Below are positions 1-4,874 of a stretch of 10,252 nt of DNA, one piece after another (within the stretch, counting starts at the first letter, position 1; every line of letters begins with the position of its first letter). The notes under the pieces are model-generated. The model saw nothing but the letters and a program-made list of their open reading frames with translations. It did no database searches and had not been told where the DNA came from. Source of the stretch: an uncultured Oscillospiraceae bacterium (GTDB lineage Bacteria > Bacillota > Clostridia > Oscillospirales > Oscillospiraceae). Location: assembly GCA_934590505.1 (NCBI GenBank), contig CAKTPC010000070.1, positions 1 to 10,252 of the forward strand. The letters are read 5' to 3'. The translations under genes were made by a program, and so were the position numbers.

Positions 1-38
1 GGGATCTCGTTTCTTTCGGGGATCCTTTCAGCGGCCAT
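1..38 (-). CDS. N-terminal fragment of a peptidase, probably oligoendopeptidase F (partial, runs off the window)
   Basis: Only the first twelve codons and part of a thirteenth are present, reading MAAERIPERNEI from the ATG at 38 toward position 1. A strong GGAGG lies five bases before the ATG and a good promoter lies further upstream at 70-98, so the start is well supported. The pattern PER(N/E)EIP close to the N-terminus is typical of M3-family oligoendopeptidase F proteins, cytoplasmic zinc peptidases that degrade short peptides. That is recognition of a very short string, so the product is tentative; the existence of a gene here is more secure than its name. The catalytic HExxH motif would lie outside the window. 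It is divergent from the LysM-GH18 gene at 155, and nothing links the two functionally. Confidence 0.5.
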   Translation of the reverse strand, partial: MAAERIPERNEI

Positions 39-69
39 AGGCACCTCCAAGAATAAATTTAACATATCA

Positions 70-98
70 ATTATAGCACAGCCGTCCCGGCTCTGCAA
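70..98 (-). promoter_or_regulatory. Sigma-A-type promoter for the gene leaving the window at position 1
   Basis: Read on the minus strand, TTGCAG (93-98) and a perfect TATAAT (70-75) are separated by 17 bases. They lead into an A+T-rich leader and the GGAGG that precedes the ATG at 38. The -10 is perfect, while the -35 matches the consensus mainly in its TTG. Confidence 0.6.
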
Positions 99-154
99 AC
101 CACGGACATATTAAGAATATAATAAGTTACTGTAAATAATTGAAAGGAGCAGCT

Positions 155-1288
155 ATGCAGATATATATTGTGCGTCCGGGGGACAGTCTCTATTCCATCG
201 CCCGGCGCTTCGGTACGAATGAGGGGCAGCTTGCGGAAATAAACCAGCTGAGCGATCCGTCGCGCCTTGCCGTCGGGATGAGCCTTGTGATCCCCGGCGG
301 GGACGAGACCGCGCGCGTCGGGATCGAGGTCAACGCCTACGATTATCCGAATGTGTCCTCAGAGGTGCTTGAGGAGACGAACCCGTATCTTACATATCTC
401 TGCCCGTTCTGTTACAGCGTGCGTGCGGACGGCTCGCTCTCCGGCATCGACGACGGGCGGCTCATCTCCGTCGCGCGCTCAGGGCAGACTGCGCCGCTCA
501 TGGTCGTGACGAACCTCAGCGAGTCGAGCGGCTTTTCAAGCGACATCGCGCACAGCCTGCTGACCGATGAAGCGGCGCAGAACGCGCTTTTGGAGAACAT
601 AACGGCGGTACTGCGGGAGAAGGATTATTACGGGCTGAATATCAATTTTGAATACATCTACCCCTTTGACCGGGACAGCTACAGTCAGTTCGTTGCTCGG
701 ACGGCAGAGCGGATGCACACGCTCGGCTATCCCGTCTCGGCGGCACTTGCGCCCAAGGAGAGCGCGGAGCAGGGCGGGCCTCTCTACACCGCGCACGACT
801 ACGCAGCGCATGGACGGTATGCCGACCGTGTCGTGCTAATGACATACGAGTGGGGCTATACCTACGGCTCGCCGCAGGCAATATCTCCCGTGAACCGCAT
901 ACGGCGAGTGCTGGACTATGCCGTCACCGTTATGCCCGCGGGGAAGATACTCATGGGCTTTTCAAACTACGCCTACGACTGGGCGCTCCCGTGGCGCCAG
1001 GGACAGGCGGCGCGCGTACTCTCAAACGCGGCGGCGGTGGAGCTTGCCATATCCCGCAGCGCGGAGATAAAGTACGACTATACCGCACAGGCACCGTGGT
1101 TCAGCTACACCGACACCGCGGGGCGCGCGCACGTCGTGTGGTTCGAGGACGCGCGCAGCTTCATCGCGCGGCTCCGGCTCGTGGGCGAATACGCCCTTGC
1201 GGGGATAAGCTTCTGGACGGCGGATAAGGTCTACCGCCCGGGGCTATACGCGCTGCAAAGCATGTACAGTGCGGAAAAGCTGCTGTAG
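155..1288 (+). CDS. LysM and glycoside hydrolase family 18 protein (spore-cortex-lytic, YaaH/SleL-like)
   Basis: This 377-residue protein starts with a LysM domain (about residues 2-48: YIVRPGDSLYSIARRFG then LVIPGG), which binds peptidoglycan. A GH18 TIM-barrel domain follows to the end. The family cleaves N-acetylglucosaminyl bonds in spore cortex or cell wall. YaaH and SleL of bacilli are spore-associated enzymes of this architecture, and the length fits. There is no signal peptide, as in those proteins. The catalytic strand reads GLNINFEY: the acid/base Glu166 is kept, but the Asp usually two residues before it is Asn164 (codon 644-646). I chose ATG 155 because AAAGGAG (143-149) is correctly spaced before it; an upstream in-frame TTG at 140 has no such site and would place the LysM domain unusually far in. 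No clear sigma-A -35 is seen, though TATAAT occurs at 118-123. Sporulation control is likely from the family, not shown by the sequence. Confidence 0.85.
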   Translation: MQIYIVRPGDSLYSIARRFGTNEGQLAEINQLSDPSRLAVGMSLVIPGGDETARVGIEVNAYDYPNVSSEVLEETNPYLTYLCPFCYSVRADGSLSGIDDGRLISVARSGQTAPLMVVTNLSESSGFSSDIAHSLLTDEAAQNALLENITAVLREKDYYGLNINFEYIYPFDRDSYSQFVARTAERMHTLGYPVSAALAPKESAEQGGPLYTAHDYAAHGRYADRVVLMTYEWGYTYGSPQAISPVNRIRRVLDYAVTVMPAGKILMGFSNYAYDWALPWRQGQAARVLSNAAAVELAISRSAEIKYDYTAQAPWFSYTDTAGRAHVVWFEDARSFIARLRLVGEYALAGISFWTADKVYRPGLYALQSMYSAEKLL

Positions 1289-1340
1289 TTCGGACCGTTG
1301 GAGAGCGATAAAAACAGGGGATGAAAAACGAGGAAAACCC

Positions 1341-1368
1341 TTGACAAATAAAAAAAAACAGCTATAAT
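1341..1368 (+). promoter_or_regulatory. Strong sigma-A promoter of the rpsF-ssb-rpsR operon
   Basis: A perfect TTGACA (1341-1346) and a perfect TATAAT (1363-1368) are separated by 16 bases, within a poly-A-rich spacer. Transcription should start near 1375, leaving a leader of about 70 bases before rpsF. The two consensus hexamers fit a highly expressed ribosomal-protein operon. Confidence 0.9.
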
Positions 1369-1375
1369 AATATAG

Positions 1376-1430
1376 CCTGTCCATGGAGACGGGCGATCCT
1401 TGCTCCCGTTCAAACGGGGGCCAACAGACC
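1376..1430 (+). promoter_or_regulatory. Structured leader of rpsF, candidate S6:S18 autoregulatory RNA
   Basis: Seen: GCTCCCGT (1402-1409) can pair with ACGGGGGC (1414-1421) around a four-base loop. ACGGG (1389-1393) can alternatively pair with the same CCCGT (1405-1409). CTGT (1377-1380) can close with ACAG (1424-1427). Known: rpsF operons of many bacteria carry a leader RNA bound by the S6:S18 complex, which contains a conserved CCG. Inferred: this leader, which has a CCG at 1406-1408, may be that element. I could not fit it to the covariance model by eye. Confidence 0.35.
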
Positions 1431-1446
1431 AGAAGGAGGTGCAACC

Positions 1447-1743
1447 ATGGCAAAAGCAAGCGAAAAGTACGAAGTGATGTACATCATCAACCCCAACCTC
1501 AGCGAGGAGGAGACTGCCGCTGTTGTTGAGAAGTTCAAGGCACTTGTGGAAGCGAATGGTACTCTTGAAGAGATGGAGGAGATGGGTAAGCGCAAGCTCG
1601 CTTACGAGATCAACTACATTTCCGAGGGCTACTATGTGCTGATGAAGTTCACCAGCGCTCCCGAGTTCCCCGCCGAGCTGGATCGTATACTCGGTATTAC
1701 CGACGGCATTCTGCGTCGCCTGATTACCCTGCGTGCAGAGTAA
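1447..1743 (+). CDS. rpsF: 30S ribosomal protein bS6
   Basis: This 98-residue protein has the usual bS6 length and the family's features: EKYEVMYIINPNLSEEE at the N-terminus (beta-1 then helix) and GKRKLAYEINYISEGYYVLMKF in the middle. bS6 binds bS18 and, with it, the central domain of 16S rRNA during assembly of the small subunit platform. AAGGAGG (1433-1439) stands seven bases before the ATG. It is the first gene of the operon; ssb follows after 12 bases with its own ribosome binding site. The rpsF-ssb-rpsR order is the standard one in Firmicutes. The leader at 1376-1430 may mediate feedback by S6:S18. Confidence 0.97.
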   Translation: MAKASEKYEVMYIINPNLSEEETAAVVEKFKALVEANGTLEEMEEMGKRKLAYEINYISEGYYVLMKFTSAPEFPAELDRILGITDGILRRLITLRAE

Positions 1744-1755
1744 GGAGCGATAATT

Positions 1756-2217
1756 ATGCTGAACCATATCACCATTATGGGGCGTCTGACCAGAGACCCT
1801 GAGCTCAGATACACCCAGTCCCAGACGCCGGTAGCGTCCTTCACCCTCGCGGTCGACCGTGATTTCGGCAGCCGTGACGGCGGTGAGAAGCAGACCGATT
1901 TTATCGACTGCGTCGCTTGGCGTCAGACCGCGGAGTTCGTCAGCAAGTATTTCACGAAGGGCAGCATGGCCGTTGTTTCCGGCCGTCTCCAGATCCGTGA
2001 CTGGACCGATCGCGATGGCGGCAAGCGCCGCAGCGCGGAGGTCGTTGTTGACAATATGTACTTCGGGGAAAGCCGCCGCCGCGACGGCGACAGCGGTGAC
2101 AGCCGCGGCAGTTCATACAGCAGCTATGGCAATTCCGGTTCTGCCGGGAAGAGCAGCGCTCCCGCTGCTTCCGCCTTTGCGGAGCTGGATGACGGCGACG
2201 GCGAGCTGCCGTTCTAA
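1756..2217 (+). CDS. ssb: Single-stranded DNA-binding protein
   Basis: A 153-residue SSB. Residues 1 to about 105 form the OB-fold (MLNHITIMGRLTRDPELRYT, then FIDCVAWRQTAEFVSKYFTKG and VSGRLQIRDWTDRDG). A Gly/Ser-rich flexible linker covers about residues 106-140. The acidic C-terminal tip ends GDGELPF, the docking peptide for replication and repair partners, so the protein is complete. It coats single-stranded DNA as a tetramer in replication, recombination and repair. AAGGAG (1742-1747) overlaps the rpsF stop region and is correctly spaced before the ATG. Its position between rpsF and rpsR marks it as the housekeeping SSB, not a plasmid or phage copy. Confidence 0.97.
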   Translation: MLNHITIMGRLTRDPELRYTQSQTPVASFTLAVDRDFGSRDGGEKQTDFIDCVAWRQTAEFVSKYFTKGSMAVVSGRLQIRDWTDRDGGKRRSAEVVVDNMYFGESRRRDGDSGDSRGSSYSSYGNSGSAGKSSAPAASAFAELDDGDGELPF

Positions 2218-2240
2218 AATTTTGATAGGAGGATACAGCT

Positions 2241-2480
2241 TTGGCTTTCGATAAGAACAATCCCAAGAACCGCAAGCGCAGAAAAGTGTGCCAGTTCTGT
2301 GTTGATAAGGCCACCTTTATCGATTACAAGGACACCGCAAAGCTCCGCCGCTTCGTGTCCGAGCGCAGCAAGATCCTGCCGCGCCGCACTACCGGTGTTT
2401 GCGCCATGCATCAGCGTGAGCTCACCGAGGCTATAAAGAGAGCACGTCAGATCGCGCTCCTGCCTTACGTGACCGACTGA
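2241..2480 (+). CDS. rpsR: 30S ribosomal protein bS18, zinc-binding form, with a TTG start
   Basis: This 79-residue protein is rich in Arg/Lys and carries the bS18 signature (DYKDTAKLRRFVSERSKILPRR, then TTGVCAMHQRELTEAIKRARQIALLPY). It binds bS6 on the platform of the small subunit. It has four potential zinc ligands, Cys17, Cys20, Cys54 and His57 (CQFC ... CAMH), so it is the 'C+' form; many bacteria have a Cys-free form. The start is TTG at 2241: AGGAGG (2227-2232) lies eight bases before it, the next residues AFDKNNPKNRKRRK are conserved-looking, and no ATG is available in frame nearby. It is the last gene of the operon, followed by the terminator at 2492-2523. Confidence 0.95.
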   Translation: MAFDKNNPKNRKRRKVCQFCVDKATFIDYKDTAKLRRFVSERSKILPRRTTGVCAMHQRELTEAIKRARQIALLPYVTD

Positions 2481-2491
2481 TAATTTCATAT

Positions 2492-2523
2492 AAAAAAGAG
2501 ACGGCTTCGGCCGTCTCTTTTTT
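2492..2523 (+). terminator. Intrinsic terminator of the rpsF-ssb-rpsR operon
   Basis: GAGACGGC (2498-2505) and GCCGTCTC (2510-2517) form a perfect eight-pair stem closed by a UUCG tetraloop. Flanking A6 and T6 tracts extend the stem and provide the U-run. Because it has A-tracts on one side and T-tracts on the other it can act on both strands, and so could also stop minus-strand transcription arriving from the flavodoxin side. Confidence 0.93.
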
Positions 2524-2592
2524 ATACCATCGGCTTTGACAGCCGGTGCGCCGCGCCGAGGACGGAGCAATTAAAGCGTAAACGTAAAATTT

Positions 2593-2616
2593 GCCCCGGG
2601 CCCAATGACCCGGGGC
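2593..2616. other. GC-rich hairpin in the intergenic region
   Basis: GCCCCGGG (2593-2600) and GCCC-rich CCCGGGGC (2609-2616) form a perfect eight-pair inverted repeat around an eight-base loop. On the minus strand it is followed by AAATTTTA, so it may be a weak terminator for transcripts arriving from the flavodoxin side, upstream of the stronger hairpin at 2492-2523. The role is not established. No gene is seen in 2524-2651. Confidence 0.4.
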
Positions 2617-2651
2617 GCGAAACAAAAATGGAGAGAAAAGGATAGAACGTA

Positions 2652-2676
2652 CCATCAATTGACAAGGACACACACG
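2652..2676 (+). repeat. Left terminal inverted repeat of the MITE-like element
   Basis: CCATCAATTGACAAG followed by GA and CACACACG. It is the reverse complement of 2901-2925 except for the two-base GA/AG difference. It contains a TTGACA directed into the element, for which I see no convincing -10. Confidence 0.75.
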
Positions 2677-2900
2677 GTTTTGACGGGCAGAAAAACGTCC
2701 ATGCCGCTTCAAAGCCCTTGCCAATACACAAAGTATTGCCTGCGGGCTTTTCATTGCCTGAACGCTTTTCTGCTCCGGCAAAACTGCTTGCACCTGACAG
2801 TGATGGATTTCTTGTGTGATTTTTGGTTTTTGAGACGCAGACGGGCTGACGCCCGTCAAGGCGAAAAGGACAAAAAGCACCGGAAAGACGCGCTGTCAGG

Positions 2901-2925
2901 CGTGTGTGCTCTTGTCAATTGATGG
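2901..2925 (-). repeat. Right terminal inverted repeat of the MITE-like element
   Basis: Reverse complement of the left repeat: CTTGTCAATTGATGG at 2911-2925, with the TA flank immediately outside at 2926-2927. Confidence 0.75.
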
Positions 2926-2938
2926 TAATCAAAATTAA

Positions 2939-3031
2939 TTATGCTGCCAGTTTAGAAACTATCATTGCGGCGGTGAGCAGCACCGCGATGATCGACAGCA
3001 TTATCAGGCGGCGTCTGAGGATGCCGGGCAT
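2939..3031 (-). CDS. Putative 30-residue single-span membrane peptide downstream of flavodoxin
   Basis: An ATG at 3031, ten bases beyond the flavodoxin stop, opens a 30-codon frame. It starts MPGILRRRL, continues as an uninterrupted hydrophobic run (LSIIAVLLTAAMIV, residues about 12-25) and ends SKLAA before TAA. This is one membrane helix with a positive N-terminal side, which predicts the N-terminus in the cytoplasm. Codon third positions are mostly G or C in the first two thirds, as in neighbouring genes. A GAGG eight bases before the ATG is a modest ribosome binding site that overlaps the flavodoxin stop, suggesting translational coupling. I recognise no family. It could also be chance, since a 30-codon frame is short. 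The MITE-like element begins just after its stop. Confidence 0.4.
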   Translation of the reverse strand: MPGILRRRLIMLSIIAVLLTAAMIVSKLAA

Positions 3032-3041
3032 TGCGCCGGCC

Positions 3042-3467
3042 TCATTCGGCCAGCAGCTTGCCGAGCAGGCGGCATGCCGCGAGGCCCTGCGCGTCGGGAG
3101 CTTCATTGCAGATAACGCTTTCGCAGCAGAGCTTTATTCCGGAAGCAGAGCAGTCATCCTCCCAATTGCGCATCCAGTCGCCTTCACCCCAGCCGTAGGA
3201 GCCGAACAGCGCGACCTTCTTGTCGACCAGACTGTCCTTGCAGTCGCTGAACATCGGTTCGAACTCGGACTCTTCGAGCATCTCAGCGCCCATTGCGGGG
3301 CAGCCGAAGGCAACAGCGTCGAGCTCATTGAGCTTTGAGGGGCTGAATTCGGCGGCGGTATAGAGCACTGCATCAGCGCCCGCATCCTTCATGCCGGCAA
3401 GGACGGCTTCTGCCATGGCCTCGGTATTGCCGGTGCCGCTCCAGTATACAACAGCAGTTTTCTTCAT
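3042..3467 (-). CDS. Flavodoxin
   Basis: A 141-residue short-chain flavodoxin, a soluble FMN-binding electron carrier of low potential. The phosphate-binding loop is SGTGNTE (residues 10-16). The second FMN loop contains FGCPAMGAE (54-62) followed by LEESEFEP, and the third is FGSYGWGEGDWM (88-99); all are typical of clostridial flavodoxins. Its length is that of the family. AAGGA precedes the ATG. It lies 40 bases downstream of the DUF3793 gene in the same direction with no terminator between them, so the two are probably cotranscribed from the promoter near 4088-4113, which carries a DtxR-type operator. Flavodoxins replace ferredoxins when iron is scarce, which fits iron-responsive control. 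It is not a long-chain flavodoxin or a flavoprotein oxidase. Confidence 0.93.
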   Translation of the reverse strand: MKKTAVVYWSGTGNTEAMAEAVLAGMKDAGADAVLYTAAEFSPSKLNELDAVAFGCPAMGAEMLEESEFEPMFSDCKDSLVDKKVALFGSYGWGEGDWMRNWEDDCSASGIKLCCESVICNEAPDAQGLAACRLLGKLLAE

Positions 3468-3507
3468 AATAAAAATTCCTTTCTTGTCAAGTCAATTTGT
3501 TATTTTC

Positions 3508-4062
3508 TTATATCGCAACGGCGAGCTGCTCAAGGCTTGAACCGCTCTGCCAGAGCTTGCAGTAAAGTTCGGTGCATTTTTTGTATTTGGCGAAGGTGCG
3601 CTTTGCACCCTCCTCGTCTCCGTACACCTTCCAGAGACCTATGTACTTGTAATTCGCGGCCTCGTTATCGATGAAGCCCTTCACATCCTCGGGCGGGTAG
3701 CTGAGGAAGAGCCCGACCTCATGGGGGAACTCGCTGTCAGCCTGCTGCATCCTGCGCATGAGCTGTGCAAGGCAGCTGCCGCAGTCGGAGCGTGTGTAGC
3801 CCATCTCATGCAGGACCTCGCAGGCTGTCTCATCCGAGAGATCACGGCGCAGCCATGCGGGACGGTAGAGGTAGAGCAGCACGTTTTTTTCCGTGAAGCG
3901 CAGAGGGATAAGGCACAGCCCCTTCGGGATCAGGCGGCGGTTTATTTCGCGGATGTCCTTGTACACCTGCTCCTTGCTGTCATAAGGGTGGGGGAACAGG
4001 CTGCCGGTCTTTATCCCGGCGAGAGTCGGCGCGCACTGGCTGATTATTCTGCTCTCGGACAT
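3508..4062 (-). CDS. DUF3793 family protein
   Basis: A 184-residue soluble protein that I recognise as DUF3793 from its conserved stretches: GIKTGSLFP (16-24), LLYLYRP (62-68), CGSCLAQLMRRM (94-105), FPHEVGLFLSYPPEDVKGFI (112-131) and GLWKVYGDEEGAKRTFAKYKKC (142-163). The biochemical function is unknown. Members are common in clostridia and, to my knowledge, often lie near flavodoxin or iron genes. Cys94 and Cys97 (CGSC) form a possible metal or redox pair. AAAGGAG precedes the ATG at 4062. An upstream 16-bp palindrome at 4088-4103 matches those at the feo promoter, so I infer iron-responsive expression together with the flavodoxin gene downstream. Confidence 0.85.
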   Translation of the reverse strand: MSESRIISQCAPTLAGIKTGSLFPHPYDSKEQVYKDIREINRRLIPKGLCLIPLRFTEKNVLLYLYRPAWLRRDLSDETACEVLHEMGYTRSDCGSCLAQLMRRMQQADSEFPHEVGLFLSYPPEDVKGFIDNEAANYKYIGLWKVYGDEEGAKRTFAKYKKCTELYCKLWQSGSSLEQLAVAI

Positions 4063-4087
4063 GGCAGCGAGCTCCTTTCAATAACGA

Positions 4088-4103
4088 GTTAAACATATCT
4101 AAC
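4088..4103. promoter_or_regulatory. DtxR-type operator upstream of DUF3793-flavodoxin
   Basis: GTTAAACATATCTAAC fits the GTTA-N8-TAAC pattern seen at the feo and dtxR promoters, and is close to the feo site GTTTAACATCTCTAAC. On the minus strand it covers the likely -10 (TTAACT, 4087-4092), and a TTGAAG (4108-4113) lies upstream, although the spacing of 15 is short. Control by the DtxR-family regulator at 8347 is inferred. Confidence 0.65.
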
Positions 4104-4120
4104 TAAACTTCAAAAGAAAT

Positions 4121-4137
4121 TTGCGCACTCTGCGCAA
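4121..4137 (-). terminator. Probable terminator at the end of the feo-HMA operon
   Basis: TTGCGCA and TGCGCAA form a perfect seven-pair stem around a three-base loop. Read on the minus strand it is followed by ATTTCTTTT, a fair U-rich tail. It lies between the HMA gene and the promoter of DUF3793, where a terminator is expected. Confidence 0.5.
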
Positions 4138-4162
4138 GAGATTTTCGGGATTTTATTTATGC

Positions 4163-4194
4163 GGCCGGCTCTGTCATGCGCGGCAAAGCCGGCC
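4163..4194. other. GC-rich hairpin downstream of the HMA gene
   Basis: GGCCGGCTCTG (4163-4173) pairs with CAAAGCCGGCC (4184-4194) over eleven positions with one wobble or mismatch near the loop. It begins 15 bases after the HMA stop. On the minus strand the bases that follow are A-rich, not U-rich, so it may protect the transcript end or assist the terminator at 4121-4137; it is a poor terminator on its own. Confidence 0.45.
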
Positions 4195-4208
4195 GGTTAC
4201 TGACGATT

Positions 4209-4466
4209 TTACTTTTTGCCGAAGCTGAAGAGCTTCTTCTTTTCGTAGGGCTTGCTGCTGACGGACAGAATCTTGTAGCCGCTGCCGTCGAGAGCCTTTT
4301 CAAGCTCACCCTCGCTAATGGGTTCTTCGCTGATTATGGTTGCCTCGCCCTTGCTGTGAGAGGCGGAGACCTTTTTCACGCTGAGATGATTGCGGATGGC
4401 GTCGTTCACATGGCTTTCGCACATGGAGCACATCATGCCGTCTATTTTAACTGTGGTTTCGATCAT
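4209..4466 (-). CDS. Heavy-metal-associated (HMA) domain protein, CopZ-like
   Basis: This 85-residue protein has one HMA ferredoxin-like fold (about residues 2-68) with the metal loop GMMCSMC (10-16, Cys13 and Cys16), the copper-chaperone type motif. A short basic tail ends KKKLFSFGKK. HMA proteins carry Cu(I) or other soft metals to P-type ATPases or sensors in the cytoplasm. No copper ATPase is in view here. The gene is the last of the minus-strand series from feoA, 18 bases after the degenerate DtxR-like gene. It might therefore serve iron homeostasis or bind metals entering through Feo, but its metal cannot be told from sequence. GGGAGTG precedes the ATG at 4466. Its length is within the family's range, with a tail beyond the minimal 68-70 residue chaperone. 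Confidence 0.85.
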   Translation of the reverse strand: MIETTVKIDGMMCSMCESHVNDAIRNHLSVKKVSASHSKGEATIISEEPISEGELEKALDGSGYKILSVSSKPYEKKKLFSFGKK

Positions 4467-4484
4467 GATTAGTCACTCCCAATT

Positions 4485-4850
4485 TCATTCCGACAGCACT
4501 GTAAGCTGTTCGGGCAGCTCCGCAAGCACCGTGCATGCAATTTGACTGCACACATCCTCACTCAGCCCGAGCGCTGTTTTCAGCTTTTCACTCAACTGCG
4601 CGCAGCCGAGCGAGTACCGGGCGGCTTCTTCGCTGCCCTGCTCGGTGAGGTGGACCGCGCCGTATTTCTGCTTTTCCGCAAGGCCGAGGTCGCACAGGTT
4701 CTGGATCATCGAGTGCGCACTGGGCTTTGAAACGCTCATCCGCGCCGCTATATCCTTGCACCGCGCGCCCTGACCGGACACGCACAGCTCGGAGAGCACA
4801 AGCAGGTATTTGATCGCGGAGGAGGAGAGGGGTTTGCTGGAGTTCAACAT
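4485..4850 (-). CDS. Degenerate DtxR/MntR-like winged-helix regulator lacking most metal ligands
   Basis: A 121-residue protein. Residues about 11-70 form a winged helix (IKYLLVLSEL, CKDIAARMSVSKPSAHSMIQNLCDLGLAEKQKYGAVHLTEQG) that lines up with the DtxR-family protein at 8347. Residues 71-121 resemble a short dimerisation domain. Compared with that protein, the Asp and Glu ligands on helix 1 are Lys14 and Leu17, the helix-4 His is Cys83 or Ala84 (one gap), and the CxxEH motif is Cys106 followed by Leu109 and Ala110. Metal-dependent activation therefore seems lost or altered. GGGAGG lies six bases before the ATG. It follows the Cys-rich peptide gene in the feo operon and precedes the HMA gene. 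A 16-bp palindrome (4842-4857) spans its start codon. A role as a feo-linked transcription factor without canonical metal sensing is inferred. Confidence 0.75.
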   Translation of the reverse strand: MLNSSKPLSSSAIKYLLVLSELCVSGQGARCKDIAARMSVSKPSAHSMIQNLCDLGLAEKQKYGAVHLTEQGSEEAARYSLGCAQLSEKLKTALGLSEDVCSQIACTVLAELPEQLTVLSE

Positions 4851-4857
4851 ATTGAAC
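4842..4857. promoter_or_regulatory. 16-bp palindrome over the start codon of the degenerate DtxR-like gene
   Basis: GTTCAACATATTGAAC is a dyad with perfect six-base arms (GTTCAA/TTGAAC) and the same 16-bp length as the GTTA-N8-TAAC sites. It overlaps the ATG (4848-4850) and adjoins the GGGAGG. It could be an autoregulatory operator or an RNA hairpin that masks the start; neither is shown. Confidence 0.4.
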
Positions 4858-4874
4858 CTCCCGGTTAGAAATGT

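Larger units (their letters stand above)
2652..2925. mobile_element. MITE-like non-coding element, 274 bp, with 25-bp terminal inverted repeats and TA flanks
   Basis: The left end CCATCAATTGACAAG (2652-2666) reappears as an exact reverse complement at 2911-2925. After a two-base mismatch the match resumes for eight more bases (CACACACG), giving terminal inverted repeats of 25 bp with two mismatches. Both ends abut TA (2650-2651 and 2926-2927), the target duplicated by IS630/Tc1-mariner-type transposases. Inside are a hairpin at 2711-2750 (AAAGCCC/GGGCTTT outer, CAATAC/GTATTG inner) and one at 2841-2856 (ACGGGC/GCCCGT). TGACGGGC (2681-2688) is also inverted at 2851-2858. Reading frames across it look spurious, and no transposase is encoded. 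It sits 11 bases beyond the stop of the small ORF at 2939-3031. That it moves, and by which transposase, is inference; other genomic copies would settle it. Confidence 0.65.

Noticed and set aside
140..154. TTG at 140 as the start of the LysM-GH18 protein
   Set aside because: The added residues would be encoded by the ribosome binding site itself (AAAGGAG), which is correctly placed for the ATG at 155.
2605..2922. A 105-codon plus-strand frame across the MITE-like element, and overlapping minus-strand frames
   Set aside because: They run through inverted repeats and hairpins, start or end in unrelated flanking DNA, have no ribosome binding site and resemble no protein family.
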